From Calvatia gigantea (taxonomy: Eukaryota > Basidiomycota > Agaricomycetes > Agaricales > Lycoperdaceae), in contig JACAAK010000005.1 of the NCBI GenBank assembly GCA_025093985.1, positions 1,178,001-1,242,000 on the forward strand: 64,000 bases of DNA, read 5' to 3'. The notes under the pieces are model-generated. The model was not told where the DNA came from, searched no databases, and worked only from the letters and a program-made list of their open reading frames with translations. This document shows, one piece after another, positions 1 through 8,389 of the stretch; position 1 is the stretch's first letter, and every line of letters begins with the position of its first letter. A program made the translations under genes and the position numbers.

Positions 1-537
1 ACTGTGGTCTGGTGCAACAATTGCTTGTCATTGGAGGCAAACATGATTCAATGCAATCCTTGCTCACCTTCATCTACACTATTCTCAACCTCGACAACTG
101 TTCCATCCAAAGGCATGTCTAATGGGTTGGTGTTATTGAGGACCTTGGTGTTTCATATCGAAGAATTGGTGGCACCTGTCTATGTAAGTCAATCTTTGCT
201 TGGAACTTAAGAACTTAAAATCTACCAGGCTATTCAGGGTTACATTCTTCGCCTACTCAGCGATTTCCTTTGTGTGACCGAATTAGAGATTTCGACATAT
301 GCGTGTAGAATGACCATTGATGAGGAAAGCAGGTTTGTTCTTGGGCTACAAGGAAAGCTGCTCAAACTGGAGTCATTAAAAACTCCTCATGGCACCTGGA
401 TTATGACTGGCTCCACATCACATTTTCATGCAAAGGGGATGGCCTAGCAAGGTAGTAATAGTTGTATTACTCCAGTAATCTCAAATATAATAAATGGTGT
501 CCATATGTTGCATGGACCTAATATGAGTGACGGACGC
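1..537. other. Unassigned left-edge DNA
   Basis: No domain could be recognised. A short open frame on the + strand (4-210) has no motif. The stretch could be the remnant of an interrupted host gene: CpGs occur here more often than in the old retroelements further right, and there is no LTR end or TIR until 1458. The only structure I can support is that its right part ends where the duplicated segment begins (538). Confidence 0.3.
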
Positions 538-1035
538 AAATGAATGACCCCAGCAGGATACCTCCAGTCCAGGAAGAAAGACTGTGTGGTATGACCATGA
601 CAGTCATCCATGCTCAGAAAATCCAATGCACAGAGGGTGAAATGTGGGTGGAGCTGACAGGTACAAAGAGGAATGGATGAGTGGGTAAGTGGGCTGATGG
701 AGTCAACATTTTTAGTGCAGGGCTGATTGTGATCATCAATTACATGCCTGAGTAGGCTCACAGGCAAGCCCTAACTTCAATATTTTTGTTCTTCTTCTGC
801 TCATGCCCATTAGCCCGCTTACCCCAATTTTTACCCCTGGTCCATGACCATTGCCCCAATCGGTGAGTTTATCATATTTATCATTCTTTTATATTCTCAC
901 CTTCTGCTCCAGATATCTTCATTCCAGCTTTGCTCACCCACCTCCACTGTGGCTTTGCTCCCACCAGCCTCAAAAAGCAGTATATTGGTTTACTGAACAC
1001 TGCCACCTCCTACTAGTTGTGCTGTGGATCTTCTG
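538..1035 (+). repeat. 0.5 kb segment duplicated at 3001-3498 (copy 1)
   Basis: About 498 bases that reappear almost unchanged at 3001-3498, in the same orientation. The differences I can see are mostly transitions of CpG type (for example near 596, 845 and 952). The open frames in it (444-767 minus, 851-1048 plus) resemble no family I know. This is probably the original, because the second copy lies inside a Tc1 composite while this one is in plain flanking DNA. Confidence 0.8.
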
Positions 1036-1455
1036 TGCACTCTACTGACAAGCTATCAAATGATAAATCATTGAACGATAATGCGTGTATCGATTGCCAC
1101 CTTGGCTAGGAGATGTGAGCTGTGTTGTGGATTTTCCACATACTACAGGATCCTAGACCTCTCTGCCAGCTGCGAACACACCACCCATCCATTACTTCTC
1201 CCTAGAGCTCACTTTCCAGATGTTGAGTGTACTCATGAACTACCAACCCTAGTATGTTTGCCAGCACTCTTCCATCTGCCTTATGTACCTCTTCTAACAC
1301 TCATTTTCCCTCACAAACTAGAATAAAACTCTGCCACTAACAAGCAAATATATTCATAAATATATTCATTACCACTTCTGCCGACAGTTCTTCAATGCAC
1401 TATGTATGAAGTTGATTGTCGCCCAATCATCTTGATAGTTCTTTAATACTGGAAA
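1036..1455. other. Unassigned DNA left of Tc1 copy 1
   Basis: Nothing recognisable. It ends with the TA target dinucleotide (1456-1457) used by the Tc1 element. An open frame at 1081-1326 shows no motif. Confidence 0.3.
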
Positions 1456-1457
1456 TA

Positions 1458-1670
1458 CAGTAAGGGACAAAACCGTTCCAATGTTTTGAACTTTTCAGAA
1501 GATCAGCTCATAACTCAAGGACTACTGTGGCTGTGCACTTCCTAATTTAATTGTAGATAGTCCAGTATCTTATCTAATCATATGCAAAGTATGATTATGT
1601 AATCCTTTGTTTTGGGGGAGTTATTAATTAATTAATATTTTAAGTACATTGGAACAGTTTTGTCCCTCTC
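1458..1670 (+). repeat. Left terminal inverted repeat of Tc1 copy 1
   Basis: About 213 bases. It starts with the outer motif AGGGACAAAACCGTTCCAATG read outward-in and ends with an inverted version (CATTGGAACAGTTTTGTCCCT, 1648-1668). Each end therefore carries two related sites facing each other. The right end has the mirror arrangement. Confidence 0.8.
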
Positions 1671-1850
1671 AAATTCTGAGCACATGACTTCGTTTATTGC
1701 AATCAAATAAATACAAATAAAATCATGTGACCATGTAGGGTGATGTATAAATGGATGTGCTTATTCTCAGGTGCAAATTAACTCCCCCACTATACCTTTA
1801 CAACTATATGCGCTCTCTTTCCTCTACTCAGACCAATAGAGTCCTCTCTT

Positions 1851-2828
1851 ATGTACCTGGACCAAGGGAAATCTGCTCATCATATTGCTTCTATTACTGG
1901 TCTGGGAGTCAGTACTATTTCTAGGATTTGCTCCAAACATAGATCAACACTTTCCAAATCTGTTGGTGGCCGCCCATCTAAACTTTCTCCCTCTGATATC
2001 CACTATTCTGTTCGCCTCATCACCTCTCGCAAGGCTGACAATGCCTCCCAAGTCACCAAATCACTTCAAAATGTTATTGCCCAGCCTGTATCCACCAAAA
2101 CAGTGCGCAGGGCACTCAGAGGAGCTGGAATGAAGGCTGTAGTCAAGCGGAAACGACCTAAACTTACTGCTGTCCATAGGAGGAAAAGGTTGGAGTGGGC
2201 AGAAGCACATGTTAACTGGACCCTGGAGGACTGGAAGAGGGTTATTTGGACAGATGAGTCCAAAATCAATCGGTTTGGATCAGATGGAAGGGTTTGGGTA
2301 TGGAAAAAGGCAGGAGAGGGGCTGAATGATAGATTGGTTGAGGGAACAGTCAAGTTTGGTGGAGGAAATGTGATGATCTGGGGTTGTATGCTGTGGGATG
2401 GAGTGGGGTTTGCCACTAAAATTGAAGGGAAGATGGATGCTGACCTTTATGTTCAAATTTTGGGGGATGAACTAAAGAGGAGCATCAGGTGGTATGGGAA
2501 GAATGAGGAGGATATGGTCTTCCAACAGGACAATGACCCCAAACACAAGAGCAAAAAGGCTACAAACTGGCTAGATGAGTCTGAATTGGAGGTTATGGTA
2601 TGGCCCCCACAGTCTCCAGACCTTAATCCCATTGAACATCTCTGGACTCACCTCAAGAATAAGCTGGGAGAGTATGATACTCCTCCTGATAGCATGAATA
2701 CCCTATGGGAGAGGATACAAAAGGAGTGGGATGACATAGAACCAGAAGTGTGTCAGAATCTGATAGAGAGTATGCCTAGGAGGGTCCAGGCAGTTTTACA
2801 GGCCAAGGGAGCTTATACCAGGTACTAG
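1851..2828 (+). CDS. Tc1-like transposase, N-terminally shortened
   Basis: Cut-and-paste DNA transposase. 325 codons; the C-terminal part is identical in frame to the 357-codon version in copy 2. N-terminal helix-turn-helix (IASITGLGVSTISRI), a GGRPSK motif, a second HTH-like stretch, then a DDE domain with WTDES, QQDND and NPIEH, 34 residues apart between the last two acidic residues (DD34E, the Tc1 type). A 4-base insertion just upstream (CTTATGTACCTGG against CTTACCTGG in copies 2 and 3) breaks the longer start, so the frame now begins MYLDQG and lacks about 34 residues. That probably removes part of the first DNA-binding helix, so function is doubtful. Confidence 0.85.
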   Translation: MYLDQGKSAHHIASITGLGVSTISRICSKHRSTLSKSVGGRPSKLSPSDIHYSVRLITSRKADNASQVTKSLQNVIAQPVSTKTVRRALRGAGMKAVVKRKRPKLTAVHRRKRLEWAEAHVNWTLEDWKRVIWTDESKINRFGSDGRVWVWKKAGEGLNDRLVEGTVKFGGGNVMIWGCMLWDGVGFATKIEGKMDADLYVQILGDELKRSIRWYGKNEEDMVFQQDNDPKHKSKKATNWLDESELEVMVWPPQSPDLNPIEHLWTHLKNKLGEYDTPPDSMNTLWERIQKEWDDIEPEVCQNLIESMPRRVQAVLQAKGAYTRY

Positions 2829-3000
2829 AATACCCATTTTGTATATAAATTTCAAGAGGGACAAAACTGTTCCAATGCACTTAGATAAGATACTGGACTA
2901 TCTACAATTAAATTAGGAAGTGCACAGCCACAGTAGTCCTTGAGATATGAGCTGATCTTCTGAGAAGTTCAAAACATTGGAACGGTTTTGTCCCTTACTG

Positions 3001-3498
3001 AAATGAATGACCCCAGCAGGATACCTCCAGTCCAGGAAGAAAGACTGTGTGGTATGACCACGACAGTCATCCATGCTCAGAAAATCCAATGCACAGAGGG
3101 TGAAATGTGGGTGGAGCTGACAGGTACAAAGAGGAATGGATGAGTGGGTAAGTGGGCTAATGGAGTCAACATTTTTAGTGCAGGGCTGATTGTGATCATC
3201 AATCACATGCCTGAGTAGGCTCACAGGCAAGCCCTAACTTCAATATTTTTGTTCTTCTTCTGCTCATGCCCATTAGCCCGCTTACCCCAATTTTTGCCCC
3301 TGGTCCATGACCATTGCCCCAATTGGTGAGTTTATCATATTTATCATTCTTTTATATTCTCACCTTCTGCTCCAGATATCTTCATTCCAGCTTTGCTCAC
3401 CCACCTCCACTGCGGCTTTGCTCCCACCAGCCTCAAAAAGCAGTATATTGGTTTACTGAACACTGCCGCCTCCTACTAGTTGTGCTGTGGATCTTCTG
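3001..3498 (+). repeat. 0.5 kb segment, copy 2, inside the Tc1 composite
   Basis: Copy of 538-1035 in the same orientation, flanked on the left by a complete Tc1 right end (ending 3000) and on the right by a partial Tc1 right end starting AATATTAATTAATT (from about 3501). Differences from the other copy are few and mainly transitions. Confidence 0.8.
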
Positions 3499-3682
3499 CG
3501 AATATTAATTAATTAATAACTCCCCTAAAACAAAGGATTACATAATCATACTTTGCATATGATTAGATAAGATACTGGACTATCTACAATTAAATTAGGA
3601 AGTGCACAGCCACAGTAGTCCTTGAGATATGAGCTGATCTTCTGAGAAGTTCAAAACATTGGAACGGTTTTGTCCCTTACTG
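3499..3682 (+). repeat. Partial Tc1 right end
   Basis: About 180 bases equal to the last part of the Tc1 right terminal repeat in copy 2, including the TTAATTAATTAA tract that copy 1 proper lacks. It ends in TCCCTTACTG followed by TA. No transposase precedes it directly; it closes the composite element. Confidence 0.8.
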
Positions 3683-3837
3683 TATGTTCTTGACCTTAAA
3701 TTGTCAGCTTCATAGCCAAGGAGTATTTTGAATTATCCTCACCTCTTTGCACACAAGCTTTATTTTTTCAGGGTCTTGTTCAATGAATGGTCAGTGGTTT
3801 ACAAGGTGGTGGTTGACTTCATCCTGCACGAAGTCCT

Positions 3838-4152
3838 TCACAAGGTTAGGATTTTCAGAAGAGAGGAATTCAAATATCTCACTTGAACTTTTTTGTATGT
3901 TTTTCCATCCCATAAGAGCACCTCACGTAATGAATATCCTCCTCTTCCAGGGCACCCAAGTTCACTGCAAGGCTTGGACACAATTTCTTGCACAGCAAGA
4001 GCATCCCCTCCCCAGACCTGTCCTTCGTCAGCATATACAGTTCTGAGAGTTGCATGGGTTAGTGGTGCCAGTTCTTCAGGAAACATCATATGGAGAGTCA
4101 CTGCAATCTTTGGCAAAGAGACTTTGGGCATTGGCACCAAGGACCCTGTCAT
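3838..4152 (-). pseudogene. Minus-strand ORF remnant, unknown function
   Basis: Not recognised. The minus-strand frame of about 104 residues is the most protein-like in this stretch: mixed composition, with an acidic middle and motifs such as GQVWGGDAL and LGCPGRGGYS. No stop occurs in 315 bases, whereas the opposite-strand frames look like shadows. It has no start context I can defend and no partner exon. It may be one exon of a decayed host gene lying tail-to-head with the WD40 gene on the right. Low confidence. Confidence 0.3.
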
Positions 4153-4611
4153 AGAGGTGTGGTAGCTGAACTTACATCTTAAATACCTCCTGAAATGTGA
4201 AATACAAGGTATCTAGGTTGTTGCGCTTTCATTCCTTGAGTGGCCTACAATTGCTTTGTTATGGCAATGGCAGCTGGTTTATGATATCCCAATGTGGCAG
4301 TTTCCATTTCTGTTCCCCTGGTTGAATATGAGTGGGCACTCCAACAATTAAGGCTGGTAATGTAACATGGTTCGGTATAAATGCTACAGTGTAGCTCATT
4401 GTACCCCAAAGTCCCTCATGTCCCATGCACCTCAGGTTTGTTGCTTACTACTTTGATACTACCTGGACTAATGCCAATTAGTTCTTTTCCATCTACAACC
4501 TCTCTAGTCACACGAGGCCAATCAATATGCTCAAGTTAAGTAGTGATGGATTCTACCTCTTGAGTGGAAGTGTACCATGCCCTTTCTCTAGCTACCAAAT
4601 CTCATTTTTTT
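4153..4611. other. Unassigned stretch before the WD40 remnant
   Basis: No coding signal I can support. Its right end has a pyrimidine-rich run and TTTTTTTCAG at 4606-4615, which would serve as the 3' splice site of the WD40 exon that follows. An upstream exon may therefore be hidden or lost here. Confidence 0.3.
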
Positions 4612-5560
4612 CAGGTGATGACTGCAAACTGGTAGTCTGGAATCTTCGAAAACCTCCTTTCAAGCCCGAATAGTCGATCCATGTGCCTGAACACAGTGCC
4701 ATATGCAGTGGGGTTTGGGTGCCATTGGCAAGGGATAGATCGTCCTTTTGCCTTGTCTTTGGGTATGCTGGTGGTTCCTTTCATGTATACTGGCAAACAA
4801 GCACAGGAGAGTACTTGTTTGCAAGTAAAATAAATGGGCACAGTACTGCAGTGGAGGACCTTGCATTTGATCCAACTCACAATTGCTTGGCAAGCATTGG
4901 TGGAAGCCAGCTGATCGTATGGAATACCAATCCTCAAGGTGATATTCAACTCCACATATCACTGTCATTGACTGACTATTCAACCTCAGGTCAACTGGTG
5001 CAAATGGCAACTGTGCCCCCACGAGACTCGACTGTCTGATCAGTGAAATTCCTTGAATCTGGTGTGAGTGTTTTGGTAGCATTCCTTCAGTTGCATGAAA
5101 TGTAAGTGAATATAGTAGTGGGTTGTTTTTCTTTTCTCATTCTTTTAGACTTATTTACAGCATTGATCCCTGGAAGATGAAGGGTAGCTATGTTCTTCTG
5201 ACAAGAATGTACGTTTGATTAATTTAGTTGGTGAAGTAAACTTACACACCCTTTCCTAGCAGGTACACTATGTTAGGTATTGAGCAGTGGACACTCCTTG
5301 TGTCAAACCTTGCAACTGGAGTTGATGTTTACAACCTTCCACCAACCAAACCAATAAGGGTACTCAGACACATTATCTGAAAGAATGTCCCACTCCTCCT
5401 GGTGTCAACCCTTGATGACAAACTGGTGATTGTTGGAAGTGATGATGGTTGCATGCATATATATGACTAGAGAACAGGTTCACTAATTGATACACTACCT
5501 TATGGTGCAAGTAAGTGCTGGACTTGCAGATGCCCCAAGCTGCTCATCACCAGATTCCCT
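4612..5560 (+). pseudogene. WD40-repeat protein, broken
   Basis: Spliced gene with WD40 blades: DDCKLVVWNLRKPPF right after the splice acceptor, then TGEYLFASKINGHSTAVEDL with LAFDPTHNCLASIGGSQLIVW, then LVIVGSDDGCMHIYD. Two introns fit GT-AG: 5102-5148 (GTAAGTG to TTTTAG) and 5209-5262 (GTACGT to AGCAG); joining across them keeps the frame (HEILIYSIDPW and TRMYTML). In-frame stops break it near 4671, 5038 and 5470. WD40 proteins are beta-propeller scaffolds, and this layout resembles a family expanded in agaricomycetes (from memory, not checked). Probably a decayed host gene; it is the best taxonomic clue in the window. Confidence 0.6.
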
Positions 5561-6472
5561 TAGTTGGAACCCTCATTCAAATTATTGATGTATGTTTTTG
5601 CTGGCATATGTGGCACCATTATGCTGACATTTTGCCAGGTAATTTCAAGTGTTGGTGAATGTGTTGTTACTTCTGGAACAAGTGATGAGAAGGAGTTTGT
5701 TTTCGACATTAAGGTTTGGAGCACCAAGGTTTGTTACCTTGCTTTTGAGACAATCATTTTGCGTATCTGTGTTGAATAACAGGAGCCTGGGGCTTGGGCC
5801 AAAATGTTTGCACCTTCTATATGGGTTTTCCTTCAGATATGCCAATCTTGGCACATTCTGCTTGGTTGCATATTAGCTCTCATCATCCAGCATTTTTGCC
5901 TTAAAATACTTGTATAAGAATCCTTTTGTTGAAATTGTCAAATATATCCCAATGGTATAGTGTATGCAAATAGATTTTATTTTGTTTATCTGAGTGCCCC
6001 ACTCCCACACCCACTCCTGGGCCACTCAACCTTTTGCAGACACTGATTTAGAACCCATGACTTCCTTGGTGCCCTGTGCTGAGATGAGCGCTGACTCAGA
6101 ATCTGGGCATCAATCATTTCCTGCCTCCAGGACTAACCAGTGCTGCTCATTTGACTCTTTTTCTGAAGCAACTGCCAGTTCTATGACCAGTTGTACCCCG
6201 GCCACCAAATCAAGAACCTGAGCCCATTTAAAGTCAGATTTTGAATCTCAGCTATGATCAGTCATACATCCAGAGACAATAAGAAGATTCAAAAACAATA
6301 ACAGCACTTGTTTTTGAATCAGAATGAAAGGCCAGTAACCAGTGCCAATTGATGAGCCAATTCTACCACTAGCACAAAATGTGTACAGTGTCCTAAGAGT
6401 GTATACAATTTTATATCCCTGCTAAAACCTTGTGTACCCTTGGTGATGAGTCCCGATCTCAATTGGTCTCAG
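5561..6472. other. Unassigned, possibly the 3' part of the WD40 gene
   Basis: Contains open stretches on the + strand (5564-5779, 5994-6221) without motifs I recognise. The first could continue the WD40 gene after a further splice. It ends at 6473, where homology to the gag of gypsy C1 begins. Confidence 0.3.
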
Positions 6473-7071
6473 GTGACTGAATATAGAGGTTATTCAGAAA
6501 AGTTCAAGCACTAAAGCGATAGTAAGTATTGGAATAAGAAAACTGATAAAATCTTTTAGAAAAACAAGTGTCAAAATGTTAAAACAGCTGAAAAAGAAGA
6601 ATTCTACAGTCCATCTCTCAGCAAAACAGCTTGGAGATACAAAGGACAAGACAACTGTTGGTTATATGATTTTGAAGGAAGACCAAAGAAAACCTCAAGT
6701 CATAGACAAGATCTCATTGAAGAAGAATATAGAGAAGCAAAAAGAAGTCAATTTGCAACCTTATGACAACAAATTGCAAGACCTGGAACAAGTTCTGGAA
6801 GAGATACCCCTTATAGATTAGACAGAGAACAGTCTAAGGGAAAAGACCCTCAAAGAAGTCAGGGACCTAGTTCTACAGTACCTCAACCCAGAGAACCACA
6901 ACAGGTTCCATTTATTGCCCCAACTTCTCAATCCCTATACATTCAGAAAGCTGAATCAAGTAATATGGGAAGAAGCAGACAACATCAGCAATATCAACCA
7001 AGTACTTCTCAACAAACCACAACTGAAACAAGAAGATTACCTAGTGATCCAAGAGATAAAATAAGTAACTC
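6473..7071 (+). pseudogene. Gag fragment of gypsy family C (C2)
   Basis: Matches 52613-53215 of gypsy C1 throughout. The likely coding frame is not the longest ORF (6576-6821) but the one giving KEEFYSPSLSKTAWRYKGQD and then WLYDFEGRPKKTSSHRQD. That frame stays alignable with C1 and becomes P/Q/S-rich downstream, as Gag linkers are. It has stops, one of which (TTATGACAACA, near 6758) is shared with C1. The fragment is cut on the right by the LTR at 7072, and no LTR is seen on the left, so this is a truncated copy. Confidence 0.65.
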
Positions 7072-7380
7072 TGTTATGACCTTAGTCTGAGTTTACCTCA
7101 GGTTGCAACTTTGGGCTAAGACTTGAGGGCAAGTAAGGGGAAGAGAACAAGAGGTGGTTAAGTATACTGAATACAGGAGTATGTATATACACTTAAATAC
7201 GAGAGACATCCAGTTGAACAGATGGAGTTAACTACCTGAAACATCCGATGACAATGGCATAGTAGTTCTACGAGTCACTACTCAGAGATCGCTGGAATGT
7301 AAGTAACTGAAACAGATACAAAGGACAATTGAGAATGCAGACAAGTACAGAGCCAGTATGATCAGTGAAAGTTCACAACA
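7072..7380 (-). repeat. LTR of gypsy A1 (3' LTR)
   Basis: 309 bases, TGTTATGACC to TTCACAACA, the family-A LTR. Copies: 13127-13434, solo 31817-32124, 33824-34128, truncated 39037-39195, and inverted 41888-42196 and 42511-42815. Confidence 0.85.
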
Positions 7381-7398
7381 ATACCCCCTGGTCAGGCT

Positions 7399-8385
7399 TC
7401 ATACCTCAGGAAGCTTGTCAAAGTCCCCATTAACTATGGCAGTGGCAAGGGCTTTCTTGGTGGCTGCAATGAGGAATTTTCCACTGTTTGATTGCATGAA
7501 GAAGACAGGTAAATGGCTTTGGCCATCTTGGCAGATAGGGACTGGGACACTGTTGAATGGGAAGTCGGTAGTAGTGGAGCTGTCCCAGTAATTCTTGACT
7601 ATCGATCTCTAGTAATGTTGGTCTTTCTCTTGTCCTGGTAGTACAGTGTGGAATCGTGTGGGGGGAAGAAAAACCAATATGAGTTGTGGTGGGGTGATAG
7701 TTTTTATGAAGCGTCAGAGGGAATTGAATTTCTCTTTCATGGAAACAGTGGTTTCTTCGTCCATAGAGGTGTTGCTACAAGGTGGTGCAGGATTGACTGT
7801 GTCATGTAATTCAGAGAGGGTGATGTGGATTCTGTCGACTAGGGTGTTGATATTGGGGTCTTCAGCTGATTTATTCCTCCCAAGTAAGTTTATGGCTACA
7901 TCAGCGAGTTCAAGGAATATATTGGTGAGGTCAAGATGTTTGAAGACTTCAAGTTCTAGATTGATTTGGCTTTGGAGGCTCTGGATATGGTGTCATTCGC
8001 TGGGGATGAGGGTGGATTGGTCCAGGGCTCTGAAGATGGCTGGGATGTGTTGGCTGGTAGAGAAAGATGCATTGGTGAATCCTGCATACATGTCGGTGAA
8101 GGTGATACAGGCAGTGGCAAGAGTGATGTGGCAGTTCATGACTAGCCATTTGTTTTAGGTGGTAATGGTTTCTAGTTCACTGTTGGTTGCTTGGTCAATA
8201 TCCTTGATTAATACTTCAAGGAGTCCCTGTGCCAGGGATGGTGTATTGGTGAGGTTGTAATGGGTTCCCTGGGGGGCAGGTGCTTTCCCATTGCCTGGTT
8301 CTGGGAATGGTAAAGAGGAGATTTTGGTTGGGGTGGGGTGGACAAGGGAGTCAATGGCAATTCAGTTGGATTGAGAGGCAGACAT
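7399..8385 (-). pseudogene. Extra ORF downstream of gypsy A1 pol ('ORF3')
   Basis: Unknown protein of 328 codons plus stop; the whole span is a multiple of three and stays in one frame with a handful of internal stops (for example after MSASQSN). It begins ATG four bases after the pol stop (8390-8392) in another frame and ends directly before the polypurine tract. A2 carries the same protein at 34147-35137. Conserved pieces include LVHPTPT, LATACITF, MDEETTVSMKE, IKTITPPQL, FHTVLPGQEKDQHY and GKFLIAATKKALA. No zinc knuckle, signal peptide or clear membrane segment; several Ser/Pro-rich and helical stretches. Function unknown. The tight pol-stop/ATG spacing suggests reinitiation (inference). 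Confidence 0.7.
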
Positions 8386-8389
8386 ATTT

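Larger units (their letters stand above)
1458..3000 (+). mobile_element. Tc1/mariner transposon, copy 1
   Basis: Nearly identical to the elements at 56067-57671 and 60912-62312. It has a full left end and transposase. The right end lacks about 66 bases: the TTAATTAATTAA tract and the following bases up to GATAAGATACTGG are missing compared with copy 2. Long inverted terminal regions frame a single transposase gene. The target duplication is not met at the inner right end (see the composite entry). Confidence 0.85.
1458..3682 (+). mobile_element. Composite Tc1 element carrying a copy of flanking DNA
   Basis: The outer ends are the Tc1 terminal motif: CAGTAAGGGACAAAACC at 1458 and its inverse ending at 3682. 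They are flanked by TA on both sides (1456-1457 and 3683-3684), the expected Tc1 target duplication. Inside are a Tc1 element (1458-3000), a copy of 538-1035 (3001-3498) and a second partial right end (3499-3682). The inner element end at 3000 is followed by AA, not TA, so the outer pair is the better candidate for the inserted unit. Aberrant gap repair after excision, copying nearby DNA, is one way to get this (inference). Confidence 0.7.

Noticed and set aside
2066..2416. 116-residue minus-strand ORF in Tc1
   Set aside because: Shadow of the transposase; it appears in each copy only because the transposase is conserved.
7646..8158. 170-residue plus-strand ORF, rich in Ser, Trp and Arg
   Set aside because: It is the reverse shadow of the gypsy A ORF3; the minus strand has conserved protein with a second copy in A2.
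7399..8385. ORF3 as a retroviral-type envelope gene
   Set aside because: No signal peptide, no transmembrane anchor and no cleavage site could be seen, so the name is not justified by position alone.
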